16,501 nt of DNA from an uncultured Clostridia bacterium (lineage in GTDB: Bacteria > Bacillota > Clostridia > TANB77 > CAG-508), in contig CANRGU010000017.1 of NCBI GenBank assembly GCA_947630255.1, positions 1 through 16,501 of the forward strand, written 5' to 3'. The notes beneath the pieces were generated by a model. It was not told where the DNA came from. It did no database searches and worked only from the letters and a program-made list of their open reading frames with translations. The translations under genes and the position numbers were made by a program. Below, piece by piece: positions 7,074 through 15,102 of the stretch; positions within the stretch are counted from its first letter, which is position 1; each line of letters opens with the position of its first letter.

Positions 7074-8588
7074 TTATGACTTATATGAATTATCAATTTC
7101 CTTAAGCATTACGTCGTGTGCTCCACCTTCTGAAATGCTTACATCAGAAACCATTGTAAGTCTTGCAACTTTATGTAATTCTGAAATTGTTGTTGCACCA
7201 CAGTTGCACATTGTAGATTTTATTTTTGCAACTGTTACATCTAAATTTTCTTTTAAAGAACCAGCATAAGGAATATATGAATCTACTCCCTCTTCAAAAG
7301 CAAGTTTATCTTTTGCTTCTCCTCCTAAATCATATCTTTGCCAATTTCTTGCTCTGTTTGAACCTTCTCCCCAATATTCTTTAACGTAGTTATTTCCTAC
7401 TTTTACAACTCTTGTTGGGCTTTCGTCAAATCTTGCAAAATATCTTCCCATCATTACATAGTCAGCACCCATTGCAAGTGCAAGTGTTATATGATGGTCA
7501 TATACTATGCCACCATCTGAACATACTGGAATATATACGCCTGTTTCTTCAAAATATTTGTTTCTTTCATCTACTACTTCCATTAAAGCAGAAGCTTGTC
7601 CTCTACCAATACCTTTTGTTTCACGGGTTATACAAATAGAGCCTCCCCCTACTCCAACTTTTATAAAATCTGCACCTGCGTCTGCCAAATATCTAAAGCC
7701 TTCTCTATCTACTACATTTCCTGCACCGATTTTAACATCTTCTCCATATTTTGCCCTTACGAAATCTATAGTGTTTTTTTGCCATACAGAATATCCGTCA
7801 GATGAATCCATACACAAAATGTCTACGCCTGCTTCTACTAAAGCTGGTATTCTTTCTTCATAATCTCTCGTATTTATACCTGCGCCTACTATGTATCTTT
7901 TGTTTTCGTCTAATAGAGAATTAGGGTTATTTTTTCTATCTTCATAATCTTTTCTAAATACTAAATATTTTAAATTTCCTTCTTCTGTAAGTATTGGAAG
8001 ACAATTTATTTTCTTTTCCCAAATAATATCATTTGCTTCTGATAAGCTAATTCCTTTTTTTGCCCAAATTACATTTTCTTTTTTTGTCATAAAATTATCT
8101 ATTGGATCATCCTGGTTATCTCTTGATAATCTATAATCTTTATTTGTTACAATACCTAAAAATTTACCATTTGCTGTTCCGTCATCTGTGATTATAACTG
8201 TTGAATGTCCTGTTTTTTTAACTAATGCTAAAACTTCTTTTAAAGACGTTCCGGATTTTACATTGGAATCGCTAATTACAAAACCTGCTTTATGTTTTTT
8301 TACATGATAGACCATTTTTGCTTGTGATTCAATTGATTGAGAACCAAAAATAAAAGCAAGTCCACCTTCTCTTGCAAGTGCAATTCCCATTTTTTCTCCT
8401 GAAACTGATTGCATTATTGCAGAAACCATAGGTATATTTGCATAATATTTTGCTTCTTCTCCTTTTTTAAATTTAACAAGTGGTGTTCTAAGTGATACAT
8501 TTGCTGGAATACATTTTTCTGTTGTTAAGTTTGGCAACAATAAAAATTCATTAAATGTTCTAGATATATCTGGTAATATTTTTGACAT
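7074..8588 (-). CDS. guaB: IMP dehydrogenase
   Basis: GuaB oxidises IMP to XMP with NAD+, the rate-limiting step before GuaA. The 504-aa protein is full length. It has a catalytic (beta/alpha)8 barrel interrupted by two CBS domains at about 95-220. The catalytic loop is GGGSICITRE with Cys319 as nucleophile. The mobile flap carries the Arg418-Tyr419 pair (NWQRYD). These numbers equal those of Tritrichomonas foetus IMPDH (Cys319, Arg418, Tyr419), and blocks such as GEGSNRARNWQRYDLGG match that divergent lineage rather than the common B. subtilis type with GPGSICTTR. The frame is intact, and every CGG trinucleotide on its coding strand is out of frame (for example GAC GGA). A purine-rich AAAGGGGG stretch serves as ribosome binding site. 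Terminators lie on both sides. Confidence 0.96.
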   Translation of the reverse strand: MSKILPDISRTFNEFLLLPNLTTEKCIPANVSLRTPLVKFKKGEEAKYYANIPMVSAIMQSVSGEKMGIALAREGGLAFIFGSQSIESQAKMVYHVKKHKAGFVISDSNVKSGTSLKEVLALVKKTGHSTVIITDDGTANGKFLGIVTNKDYRLSRDNQDDPIDNFMTKKENVIWAKKGISLSEANDIIWEKKINCLPILTEEGNLKYLVFRKDYEDRKNNPNSLLDENKRYIVGAGINTRDYEERIPALVEAGVDILCMDSSDGYSVWQKNTIDFVRAKYGEDVKIGAGNVVDREGFRYLADAGADFIKVGVGGGSICITRETKGIGRGQASALMEVVDERNKYFEETGVYIPVCSDGGIVYDHHITLALAMGADYVMMGRYFARFDESPTRVVKVGNNYVKEYWGEGSNRARNWQRYDLGGEAKDKLAFEEGVDSYIPYAGSLKENLDVTVAKIKSTMCNCGATTISELHKVARLTMVSDVSISEGGAHDVMLKEIDNSYKS

Positions 8589-8677
8589 TTCTTTTTTCCC
8601 CCTTTAAATTTCATTTTTCACTCTTTATTACATTAAAATTTCTATATATTATACAACAAATATTTATTAAATACAAC

Positions 8678-8707
8678 AAAAGCAAGAAAATTTCTTTTCC
8701 TGCTTTT
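8678..8707 (-). terminator. terminator after xerD
   Basis: On the minus strand a 13-bp stem (AAAAGCAGGAAAA / TTTTCTTGCTTTT, loop GAAA, one G-U pair) starts eight bases past the xerD stop. It separates the xerD transcript from guaB. Confidence 0.8.
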
Positions 8708-8714
8708 TTACATT

Positions 8715-9596
8715 TTATGCTCTTGGATGAGCTTTTTTATATATATTTTTTATATTTTCATCTTGGAATTGCATATATATTTGTGTAGATGATATATCCG
8801 AATGTCCAAGCATTGTTTGAATAGCTTTTAATTCTGCTCCATTTTGTAATAAGTGTGTTGCAAAGGAATGTCTTAAAACATGTGGAGTTATATCTTTTGT
8901 AATATGAGCTTGTTCTTTATAGAATTTTACAATTTTCCAGAAACCTTGTCTTGTTAATCTTCTACCATTTATATTAACGAACAATGCTTTTTCTGATTCT
9001 GTTTTTATTAATATTGGTCTTGAATCTTCAATATACTCTCTTAATGCTTTTAAAGAAATTTTTCCTAAAGGAATAGTTCTTTGTTTAGTTCCTTTTTTGC
9101 AGATTACGTATCCTTCTTCTAAATTAACACTATCTACATTTAATGAAATTATTTCGGTAACTCTCATACCTGTTGCATAAGCAAATTCAAGCATAGCTTT
9201 ATCTCTAATTCCTTTTAAATCTATATTTTTTGGTTGATCTAATAATAAAGATACTTCTTGAGCTGTTAAAATACTTGGAACTCTCTTTTCTACTTTAGGA
9301 GATTGTATTCCTTCTGTTGGATCAGCTTTTACCTTGTTATTTCTTAATAAAAATTGATAAAATAATCTAATTGAAGCTAAATTTCTCGACATTGTAGATG
9401 TTTTTTTATTTATATCGTGTAAATATTGTAAATATTCTTTTATTCCTTCTGTTTTTACTTTAGTATAATTTATATTATTATTTTCTAAATAAGTTTTATA
9501 TTGTAAAACATCTCTTCTATATGATTGTAAAGTATTGTTTGATAATTTTTTATCATTCTTAATAAAGTCCAAAAAACTTTCTATTTGTTTATCCAT
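8715..9596 (-). CDS. xerD: tyrosine recombinase XerD
   Basis: XerD acts with a partner recombinase at dif sites to resolve chromosome dimers. The 293-aa protein has the N-terminal SAM-like DNA-binding domain (1-100) and the catalytic domain with the full set: Arg145 (ATGMRVTE), Lys168 (KKGTKQR), His239 and Arg242 (HVLRHSFATHLL), His265 (LGHSDISSTQIY) and Tyr274. The frame is intact with no in-frame CGG. Placement directly after spoIIM is the usual Clostridia and Bacilli order, which supports XerD rather than a phage integrase. An AAAGGAG ribosome binding site precedes the ATG. It is followed by a strong terminator. Confidence 0.94.
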   Translation of the reverse strand: MDKQIESFLDFIKNDKKLSNNTLQSYRRDVLQYKTYLENNNINYTKVKTEGIKEYLQYLHDINKKTSTMSRNLASIRLFYQFLLRNNKVKADPTEGIQSPKVEKRVPSILTAQEVSLLLDQPKNIDLKGIRDKAMLEFAYATGMRVTEIISLNVDSVNLEEGYVICKKGTKQRTIPLGKISLKALREYIEDSRPILIKTESEKALFVNINGRRLTRQGFWKIVKFYKEQAHITKDITPHVLRHSFATHLLQNGAELKAIQTMLGHSDISSTQIYMQFQDENIKNIYKKAHPRA

Positions 9597-9662
9597 AATT
9601 TAGCTCCTTTCAAATGATGATTATGAATATTTATTATGTATATATTTATATCAGATAAAATT

Positions 9663-9709
9663 AAAAAAGTAAATACATTTTTTTAATAAATTTCACTTTT
9701 GTATTTTAC
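9663..9709 (-). terminator. possible terminator overlapping the spoIIM stop
   Basis: On the minus strand GTAAAATACA and TGTATTTAC can pair with one bulged A around a 22-base loop, followed by TTTTTT. The stem is AT-rich and includes the spoIIM stop codon, so it may only attenuate read-through into xerD. Confidence 0.4.
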
Positions 9710-10357
9710 ATATATTTTATTAGAAATATGAATATATTTTTAGATACATATGTTTCTATAATTGATGAAATTATTAGCCCAGCTAATATGAATAAAGAAA
9801 ATATGGTATGTCTTAATATTTCTAATTTTATATTTTCTTTTCTTTTATCTGCCATTATTGAATTGTGAAGTCTCATGCCACTTACGCTAAGGGCTAATAT
9901 ACATGGTATAAATATAATGTTTTGGAGAAAAAGTACTGATAGCAGAAATATTAATCCTTTTCCGCATTCCAAGACTTAATATAATTGAAGAGATAGTATA
10001 TCCCAAGCAAAAACCTCTAAAGCAAACTGCTAAATAAACGATAGATATACCTATAACAGTTGAGCCCATGAACCACAAAAAGACTGCCAAAAGCACATTC
10101 TTTTTTATAGAATCTTTTAATAAAAGAAGAGTATTTATATCTTTATTTTCTTTTAAATCTTGCGTAAAAGAAGATATGTAATTAGTAATTTCAGAAATTT
10201 GATTTTCTGAAACATTATTAATAAATATAACGCCAATAATTATTCCTATTAAAAATATAAGACTAACTATTAGGTATTCTCTCAAATTATTTTCTATATG
10301 AGAAATTATAATCTCTTTTAGCTTTGAATCTTTTTTTCTTACATATCTTCTGTTCAT
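9706..10357 (-). CDS. spoIIM: stage II sporulation protein M, read through a +1 frameshift at CGG
   Basis: SpoIIM is the membrane anchor of the SpoIID-SpoIIM-SpoIIP peptidoglycan-degrading complex that drives engulfment of the forespore. The gene is split. The frame from 10357 encodes 131 residues, then CGG as codon 132; the rest lies one frame over down to 9706. Skipping one C at 9964 gives 216 aa, close to B. subtilis SpoIIM (about 214), with a junction SLGMGKGLIFLL typical of the family. About five hydrophobic segments follow a basic N terminus (MNRRYVRKKD): roughly 27-47, 89-110, 113-131, 136-157 and 188-208. Without the shift about 24 unrelated residues would be added before a stop, losing the last two helices. 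GGAGGT precedes the ATG. The neighbours (EndoQ-like gene upstream, xerD downstream) are the usual ones. Confidence 0.9.
9961..9964 (-). other. CGG +1 recoding site in spoIIM (CGGA)
   Basis: Zero-frame codons are GGA ATG CGG AAA AGG. The conserved frame continues ATG (C)GGA AAA GGA TTA, that is M-G-K-G-L. The Gly falls in the LGxGKG turn between membrane helices. Confidence 0.8.
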
Positions 10358-10423
10358 TATGTACCTCCAAATAGTTTATACATAATGTGTATTCAATATA
10401 AATAAAAAAAGAACTATACATTG

Positions 10424-11614
10424 CTAGATTTTAACTTGACCGTAAACTCCTCCACCACCTTCGTGGATTTTTATTTTTCCTTCTCTTGCAGAAACTATAT
10501 TATTTGCTACTTTTTCGCCAACAACTGCTTCTATATCATCTTTAGATAATTTGTGTATTATATTCATTTCTGTTCCAAAAGTATCTAATAATTTTTCTAT
10601 ACTTTTCTTTCCTACTCCAGGAATAAAAGTAAGTGGAATTTGGTATATATACTCTGGTCTATTTTTAGGACTTTTTGTATCTTTTTTGTCTTTTATAATT
10701 TCAATCCTATCATAAACCCCCATAGTTATATTTTTACTATCACATGTATCACATAAAGTTACAGGAGCAGTGCCTTCTATGTTTTTACCACATACTTCAC
10801 AATATGTTCTATGATATTTACCAAGCTTTGGATCCATACCGTAATTTGCAACTATTTTTCTTCCATCTTCATTTTTAAGAGCTTTTACTAACTCTTTAAA
10901 ACTTATATCTTCTACTAAAATTTTATTATATTCTCTTGCAATTTTAGGTAATGAATGCGCATCAGAATTCGTTATAAAGGTTTTTTGTTCCAATTCTGAT
11001 ATTTTATCTGCTAAAGAAGTATCGGCGCTTAAACCTAATTCTATCGCTAATACTTTACCATATTTTTCTTTAAATACTTTTTCTAATCTATCAGTACAAT
11101 TTCCATAAAAGCTTTTATGTGGTGTAAAGCAATGTGCCGGTATTAATATTCCGTTATATTTTTCTACTATATCTATTAAATCATAAGCTGAAATATCTGC
11201 CCTTTGTGAACTAAGTGTTATATTTTTTATATGTGTACTCATTTCTTTAGAAAAGCCTTTAATATCATCTAAATGTGGAAAAAAACAAATATTATGAGCA
11301 CTACCTACATGACCATTTAGACCATCTTCAGATGTTTCTATTTCACTTCCAAGTATTATACAAACTTTATCTTTATATATTATTCCGCCATCTTTAATTT
11401 CGTAGGCATCTCCGGTTTTTAAAAAGTTTTCAATATCTTCTATAACATAAGGTGAAGCACAGTCTATTATTCCTACAATATCTATTCCTTTTCTATCTCT
11501 ACATTCTTTTGCTATATTTGCAAAATTTAAACTCCTTGCTGCCGTGATTTTTATTGGTTTATTATTTTCATTTCTTCCTATGTGCACATGTAAATCTGCG
11601 AAAACTTCGTACAT
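10424..11614 (-). CDS. endonuclease Q-like PHP nuclease
   Basis: EndoQ cleaves DNA 5' to deaminated bases such as uracil and hypoxanthine, an alternative to glycosylase repair. The 396-aa protein has the family layout. The PHP domain (1-230) carries metal ligands in DLHVH (His9, His11), Asp51, Glu91 (GSEIE), His161 (PAHCFTPH) and Asp218/His220 (NSDAH). A four-cysteine zinc knuckle follows (Cys272, Cys275, Cys288, Cys291). A helix-hairpin-helix-like region (about 326-375, IPGVGKKS) and the glycine-rich tail GGGGVYGQVKI complete it. This is the group often annotated as TIGR00375 or UvrD-associated protein in Firmicutes. The frame is intact and no CGG is in frame. AAAGGAG precedes the ATG and directly abuts the T tract of an upstream terminator, so expression may depend on read-through or an unseen promoter. 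Confidence 0.88.
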   Translation of the reverse strand: MYEVFADLHVHIGRNENNKPIKITAARSLNFANIAKECRDRKGIDIVGIIDCASPYVIEDIENFLKTGDAYEIKDGGIIYKDKVCIILGSEIETSEDGLNGHVGSAHNICFFPHLDDIKGFSKEMSTHIKNITLSSQRADISAYDLIDIVEKYNGILIPAHCFTPHKSFYGNCTDRLEKVFKEKYGKVLAIELGLSADTSLADKISELEQKTFITNSDAHSLPKIAREYNKILVEDISFKELVKALKNEDGRKIVANYGMDPKLGKYHRTYCEVCGKNIEGTAPVTLCDTCDSKNITMGVYDRIEIIKDKKDTKSPKNRPEYIYQIPLTFIPGVGKKSIEKLLDTFGTEMNIIHKLSKDDIEAVVGEKVANNIVSAREGKIKIHEGGGGVYGQVKI

Positions 11615-11628
11615 TTTATTACTCCTTT

Positions 11629-11659
11629 AAAAAAGAGCAAGTTTAATAACCCGCTCTTT
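11629..11659 (-). terminator. terminator immediately before the EndoQ-like gene
   Basis: On the minus strand AAAGAGC and GCTCTTT pair over 7 bp around a 14-base loop, followed by six T. It ends the transcript of the 55-aa and HD genes. Its T tract merges into the AAAGGAG of the next gene, leaving no room for a promoter in between. Confidence 0.75.
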
Positions 11660-11666
11660 AGATTAT

Positions 11667-11834
11667 TTATTCTTCTTTTTGAGTTTGTCGTTCAGTGTTA
11701 CTTTTGACACGATTAATTTCTTTTTCTATATATTCTAATTTTTCTTGCATATAAATTTTAAATTCTGGAAATGAAGTATCATTTACTTTATCTTTTAACC
11801 TACCCAAAATACTTACATCTTTTTCTCCTAACAT
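11667..11834 (-). CDS. small basic/acidic helical protein, 55 aa, coupled to the HD gene
   Basis: Unknown function. This 55-aa ORF runs from ATG (11834-11832) to TAA (11669-11667). The protein begins MLGEKDVSILGRLKDKV and ends ERQTQKEE, with a middle stretch (about 24-48) rich in Glu, Lys and Leu/Ile that should form an amphipathic or coiled-coil helix. Its ATG overlaps the stop of the HD gene (ATGTTAG), and an AAAGGAG lies 11 bases upstream inside that gene. This is the arrangement of translational coupling. A terminator follows eight bases after its stop. Length, ribosome binding site, overlap and terminator all fit a real gene that automatic callers would often miss. There is no signal peptide or cysteine. 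Confidence 0.7.
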   Translation of the reverse strand: MLGEKDVSILGRLKDKVNDTSFPEFKIYMQEKLEYIEKEINRVKSNTERQTQKEE

Positions 11835-12373
11835 GGTACTGGTATCTCCTTTATAATATTTATAAAATTTTTAAATTCTGGAAGGTATCTATTAGTTAAT
11901 CCTTTTAAATTTCTATGCTCTAATAAAACTAATGCTTCATCAATAGGAAATCCTCTTCGCTCAGGTCTGTCGAGCATCATTCCTCCAAATTGATCTACTA
12001 ATTCTAATATATCTGCTTCCTTTTCTCGTTTTAAATCATTGTTATATCTATTATGTTGCATACATATCGTACAAAATTTATCTGAAAATCCTAATTTGCT
12101 TAGATATTCTGCACTTTCTTTTGCATAAGTTTTTATTGACTGAATATCTTGAAAATTATTAACCTTTTTGCAAGAATACAATAAAGAAGCAGTTATTAAT
12201 AAATTCTCGTCTACATCTATATCCATTGTTTCAATAAATAATTTTGTTATAGCTGTTTTAAACAATACGGTATTATCTAGAAAAATGCCTGTTTTTCTTT
12301 GAAAATAATATGCTATTTCTATTTTTTTATCAAAATCAGTTTCAGATAACATATATTCAGCAAAAGTTTCCAT
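11828..12373 (-). CDS. degenerate HD-domain protein
   Basis: The 181-aa all-helical protein resembles HD-GYP/HD phosphohydrolase domains but lacks key metal ligands. The segment TASLLYSCKK (61-70) aligns with the family motif ALLHDIGK, with the HD pair replaced by Tyr-Ser. ICMQHNRYNN (103-112) sits where the HHE motif falls. VDQFGGMMLDRPERRGFPIDEAL (126-148) matches the late HD-GYP block around a DRPxR motif. It is therefore probably a non-catalytic binding or regulatory protein; that is inference. An AGGAG precedes the ATG, and a good promoter lies at 12413-12442. It is co-transcribed and probably translationally coupled with the 55-aa ORF. Confidence 0.65.
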   Translation of the reverse strand: METFAEYMLSETDFDKKIEIAYYFQRKTGIFLDNTVLFKTAITKLFIETMDIDVDENLLITASLLYSCKKVNNFQDIQSIKTYAKESAEYLSKLGFSDKFCTICMQHNRYNNDLKREKEADILELVDQFGGMMLDRPERRGFPIDEALVLLEHRNLKGLTNRYLPEFKNFINIIKEIPVPC

Positions 12374-12412
12374 AATAATCTCCTATAACATATAATTTAT
12401 CTTTATACATTA

Positions 12413-12442
12413 ATTATAATCTAAAGGTGAATACTTTTTCAA
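12413..12442 (-). promoter_or_regulatory. promoter of the HD gene
   Basis: On the minus strand TTGAAA (12442-12437) and TATAAT (12418-12413) are separated by 18 bases, close to the sigma-A consensus. It lies about 40 bases upstream of the HD start codon, in the 135-base gap after rnhA. Confidence 0.6.
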
Positions 12443-12508
12443 TAATGTCACTCAATTGTAATATTAATGTAATCTTAATGTAATTTTAAAACTAATGCTA
12501 TATTTATA

Positions 12509-12941
12509 CTATTTTGCTATTTCACTTCTTGCAAGTTCATCACATCTGTTATTGAATTCGTTATCACTATGACCCTTTACTTTTATAAATTTAACTTTAT
12601 GAATTTTTGTTAATTCATATAATTCTTGCCATAATTCTTTATTTTTTACAGGTTCTTTTCCAGATGTTTTCCAATTATTTTTTATCCAGCTATATATCCA
12701 GCCATTGTTAAATGCGTTCACTACGTAAGCACTATCACTATATACCTCTACCTCACATGATTTTTTGAGAGCTTTTAAAGCCTCTATAACAGCGGTTATT
12801 TCCATTATATTGTTAGTCGTATCTTTTTTTCCTCCGCTTATTTCTTTTTTTATATCGTTAAACATTAAAATTGCGCCCCAGCCACCAGGACCTGGGTTTC
12901 CGTGAGCATGCTCCATCTGTATATATTGTGACTTTATCCAT
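12509..12941 (-). CDS. rnhA: ribonuclease HI, read through a +1 frameshift at CGG
   Basis: RNase HI cleaves the RNA strand of RNA-DNA hybrids. The true start is the ATG at 12941 behind AAGGAG, giving MDKVTIYTDGACS. Then codon 14 is CGG and the frame must move by +1 to read GNPGPGGWG, the hallmark of the family. The joined protein has 143 aa with the complete catalytic set Asp9, Glu47, Asp69 and Asp134, plus His124 (KGHSDNE). Without the shift translation stops after about 28 codons. An internal ATG in the second frame (12916) gives a 135-aa ORF starting MEHAHG, but this lacks catalytic Asp9 and has no ribosome binding site. That shows the upstream piece belongs to the gene. It is divergent from tmcAL. 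Confidence 0.94.
12899..12902 (-). other. CGG +1 recoding site in rnhA (CGGA)
   Basis: Zero-frame codons are TGC TCA CGG AAA CCC AGG. The conserved frame continues TCA (C)GGA AAC CCA GGT, that is S-G-N-P-G. The Gly is nearly invariant in the bacterial RNase HI motif DGACSGNPGPGG. Confidence 0.88.
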
Positions 12942-12988
12942 ATTAATTCTCCTTTATGTTAATTCATCAAATGGTCTGTTCCATTTTG

Positions 12989-13017
12989 TTGAATTTTTTT
13001 ATTGTTTATGATATTAT
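12989..13017 (+). promoter_or_regulatory. candidate tmcAL promoter
   Basis: TTGAAT (12989-12994) and TATTAT (13012-13017) are 17 bases apart in the 116-base divergent gap between rnhA and tmcAL, 40 bases before the tmcAL ATG. Confidence 0.5.
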
Positions 13018-13057
13018 ATCAGTAAATTAAATTATTTTTCAATATTTAGGAGTAAAG

Positions 13058-14281
13058 ATGAGTAAAATATTAGCAATAATTGCAGAATATAATCCATTTC
13101 ACAATGGACATTTATATCATTTGCAAGAATCAAAAAAAATAATAAATCCAGACTATTCAATTTGTATTATGAGTGGTAACTTTTGTCAGCGTGGTGATAC
13201 TTCAATAATAGATAAATGGTCTAAAACACAATTAGCACTAAAATATGGCTTTGATTTAGTAATAGAACTTCCTGTAGTTTATAGTATTTCTAGTGCAGAA
13301 AATTTTGCTGAAGGTGCAATAAAAATTTTAAATGCCTTTGATAACGTTGTATTATCATTTGGAAGTGAATGTGGAAATTTAGAAATCTTAAATGATATCG
13401 CTAATGTTTTATGTGAGGAACCTAAACAATTTACTACTATATTAACACATGAATTATCAAAAGGTTTATCATATCCTAGTGCAAGAGAAAATGCTCTACT
13501 TCTTTACTTAAATGACGTTAGAAAATATTCAAATATTTTATCAAATCCTAACAATATACTTGGAATAGAATATTTAAAGGCAATTAAAAAATTAAAAAGT
13601 AAAGTTGAACCTTTTACTATTAAAAGAATTGATGATGGTTATAATAGTTTGAATTCAAATAATAAATTCGCAAGTGGACTAGCAATTAGAAATATGTTAA
13701 AGAACAATATGAATGTAGAAGAATTTATGCCTTATCCTACTTATAGTGCTCTTCAAGATAATCTTAAGCATAGCAAAATAATTAATGATATATCTGTTTA
13801 TGAAAAAGAAATAATTTATACATTGAGAAAGATGAGTACTAAAGATATTGCTAAACTTCAGGATGTTACTGAAGGATTAGAGTATTCAATTAAGTCTACA
13901 TCTTCTTCTTGCAATAATTTAGATGATTTAATTAATACAGTAAAATCAAAAAGGTATACTCGTTCACGATTACAAAGAATTTTACTTTATTCTTTATTGG
14001 ATATAACAAAAAAAGATATTCAAAATTCATATAAGGTTAATCCATATATAAGGGTATTAGGAGTAAGCAAATATGGTAAAACACTTTTGTCAAAATTGAG
14101 CAATCCTAAATCTAAATATCCTGTAATAACATCTGTTAAAAAATTTTTGGATGATAATAATAATAAAATATTAAAAGATATGCTTGAAAAAGATATACTT
14201 GCATCTAATATATATACATTGGGTTATGAATTCGACTCAAAAGCAAACTTAGATTACACTAAAAAATTAATATTAAATTAA
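13058..14281 (+). CDS. tmcAL: tRNA(Met) cytidine acetate ligase
   Basis: TmcAL uses acetate and ATP to acetylate the wobble cytidine (ac4C34) of elongator tRNA-Met, improving AUG/AUA discrimination. The 407-aa protein has the nucleotidyltransferase-type N terminus AIIAEYNPFHNGHLYHL, with HNGH (15-18) as the HIGH-like nucleotide-binding motif. MSGNFCQRGD and DLVIELP follow in family order, and the C-terminal half supplies tRNA recognition. The length is normal for the family, formerly DUF795. The frame is intact with no in-frame CGG, while other CGN arginines occur (CGT and CGA near codon 306). AGGAG lies five bases before the ATG. A strong shared terminator separates it from convergent yebC. 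Confidence 0.93.
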   Translation: MSKILAIIAEYNPFHNGHLYHLQESKKIINPDYSICIMSGNFCQRGDTSIIDKWSKTQLALKYGFDLVIELPVVYSISSAENFAEGAIKILNAFDNVVLSFGSECGNLEILNDIANVLCEEPKQFTTILTHELSKGLSYPSARENALLLYLNDVRKYSNILSNPNNILGIEYLKAIKKLKSKVEPFTIKRIDDGYNSLNSNNKFASGLAIRNMLKNNMNVEEFMPYPTYSALQDNLKHSKIINDISVYEKEIIYTLRKMSTKDIAKLQDVTEGLEYSIKSTSSSCNNLDDLINTVKSKRYTRSRLQRILLYSLLDITKKDIQNSYKVNPYIRVLGVSKYGKTLLSKLSNPKSKYPVITSVKKFLDDNNNKILKDMLEKDILASNIYTLGYEFDSKANLDYTKKLILN

Positions 14282-14282
14282 T

Positions 14283-14329
14283 AAAAATGGACCTAATTCC
14301 ATATAGTTGGAAATAATAGGTCCATTTTT
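14283..14329. terminator. bidirectional terminator between tmcAL and yebC
   Basis: A 13-bp perfect stem (AAAAATGGACCTA / TAGGTCCATTTTT) with a further inner TCCA/TGGA pairing starts just after the tmcAL stop and ends eight bases before the yebC stop. The A tract on one side and T tract on the other suit termination in both directions. Confidence 0.88.
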
Positions 14330-14337
14330 CTTCTTTA

Positions 14338-15057
14338 TTATTCATCCCAGTTATGATATACATCCATTACATCATCTAAATCTTCTAAGTTGTCTATTAA
14401 TCTTTGCATTCTTTCGCTTCCTTTTTCATCTAGTGCTATATATGAAGTTGGTATCATTTGTACTTCTGCTTGCTCAAATTCAATATTTTCTTTTTCTAAG
14501 GCTTCTCTTACTGCTGTGAAATCTGCTGGATCTGTTGTGATTTCGTAGCATTCTTCTTCTACATTAAAGTCTTCAGCTCCATTATCTAATGCTATTAACA
14601 TTAATTCGTCCTCAGATAAAGTTGTTTTTGTTTTATCGATTATAATTACCCCTTTTTTATTGAATAAGTATGATACACAACCAGTTGTTCCTAGGTTTCC
14701 ACCTGCTTTATCAAAAACATGTCTTATGTCTGCAGCTGTTCTATTTTTATTATCTGTTGAAGCATTTACAATAACTGCAACACCATTTGGTCCATAACCT
14801 TCGTATGTAATTTCTTCATAATTTTCATTACTTGCTGATGCTTTTTTAATTGCATTATTTATTGTATCATTTGGCATATTTGCTGCTTTACATTTTGCTA
14901 TAACAGCTTTTAATTTTGAGTTACCAGATGGTTCAGGTCCACCTTCCTTAACTGCTATTAATAATTCTCTTCCAAGTTTTGTAAATATTTTTCCTCTTGC
15001 AGCATCTGCTTTTCCTTTTTTGGCTGCAATGTTATGCCATTTGCTGTGTCCTGACAT
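14338..15057 (-). CDS. yebC: YebC/PmpR family protein
   Basis: The 239-aa protein begins with the family signature MSGHSKWHNIAAKKGKADAA and has the three-domain YebC fold, including the conserved blocks YEGYGPNGVAV and the acidic C terminus. YebC proteins were long described as transcription regulators; later work places members on the ribosome, relieving stalls at proline-rich stretches, as does mitochondrial TACO1. Either role is possible here. The frame is intact with no in-frame CGG. AAAGGAGGAA precedes the ATG and a promoter candidate lies at 15103-15131, so it is likely transcribed on its own. Confidence 0.95.
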   Translation of the reverse strand: MSGHSKWHNIAAKKGKADAARGKIFTKLGRELLIAVKEGGPEPSGNSKLKAVIAKCKAANMPNDTINNAIKKASASNENYEEITYEGYGPNGVAVIVNASTDNKNRTAADIRHVFDKAGGNLGTTGCVSYLFNKKGVIIIDKTKTTLSEDELMLIALDNGAEDFNVEEECYEITTDPADFTAVREALEKENIEFEQAEVQMIPTSYIALDEKGSERMQRLIDNLEDLDDVMDVYHNWDE

Positions 15058-15102
15058 GTGTATTCCTCCTTTAAATTTAACTCATTTAATTCAACTTTAA
15101 AT

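Noticed and set aside
7412..7863. ORFs on the strand opposite guaB
   Set aside because: They are out-of-frame shadows with no ribosome binding sites and low-complexity composition; the minus-strand gene is a full IMP dehydrogenase.
12509..12916. RNase HI starting at the internal ATG (MEHAHG)
   Set aside because: It lacks catalytic Asp9 and a ribosome binding site; family sequence continues upstream in the other frame.
13058..15057. TmcAL and YebC as parts of the CGG recoding machinery
   Set aside because: Both affect translation but are widespread housekeeping proteins. Their presence here is not evidence of a role in frameshifting.
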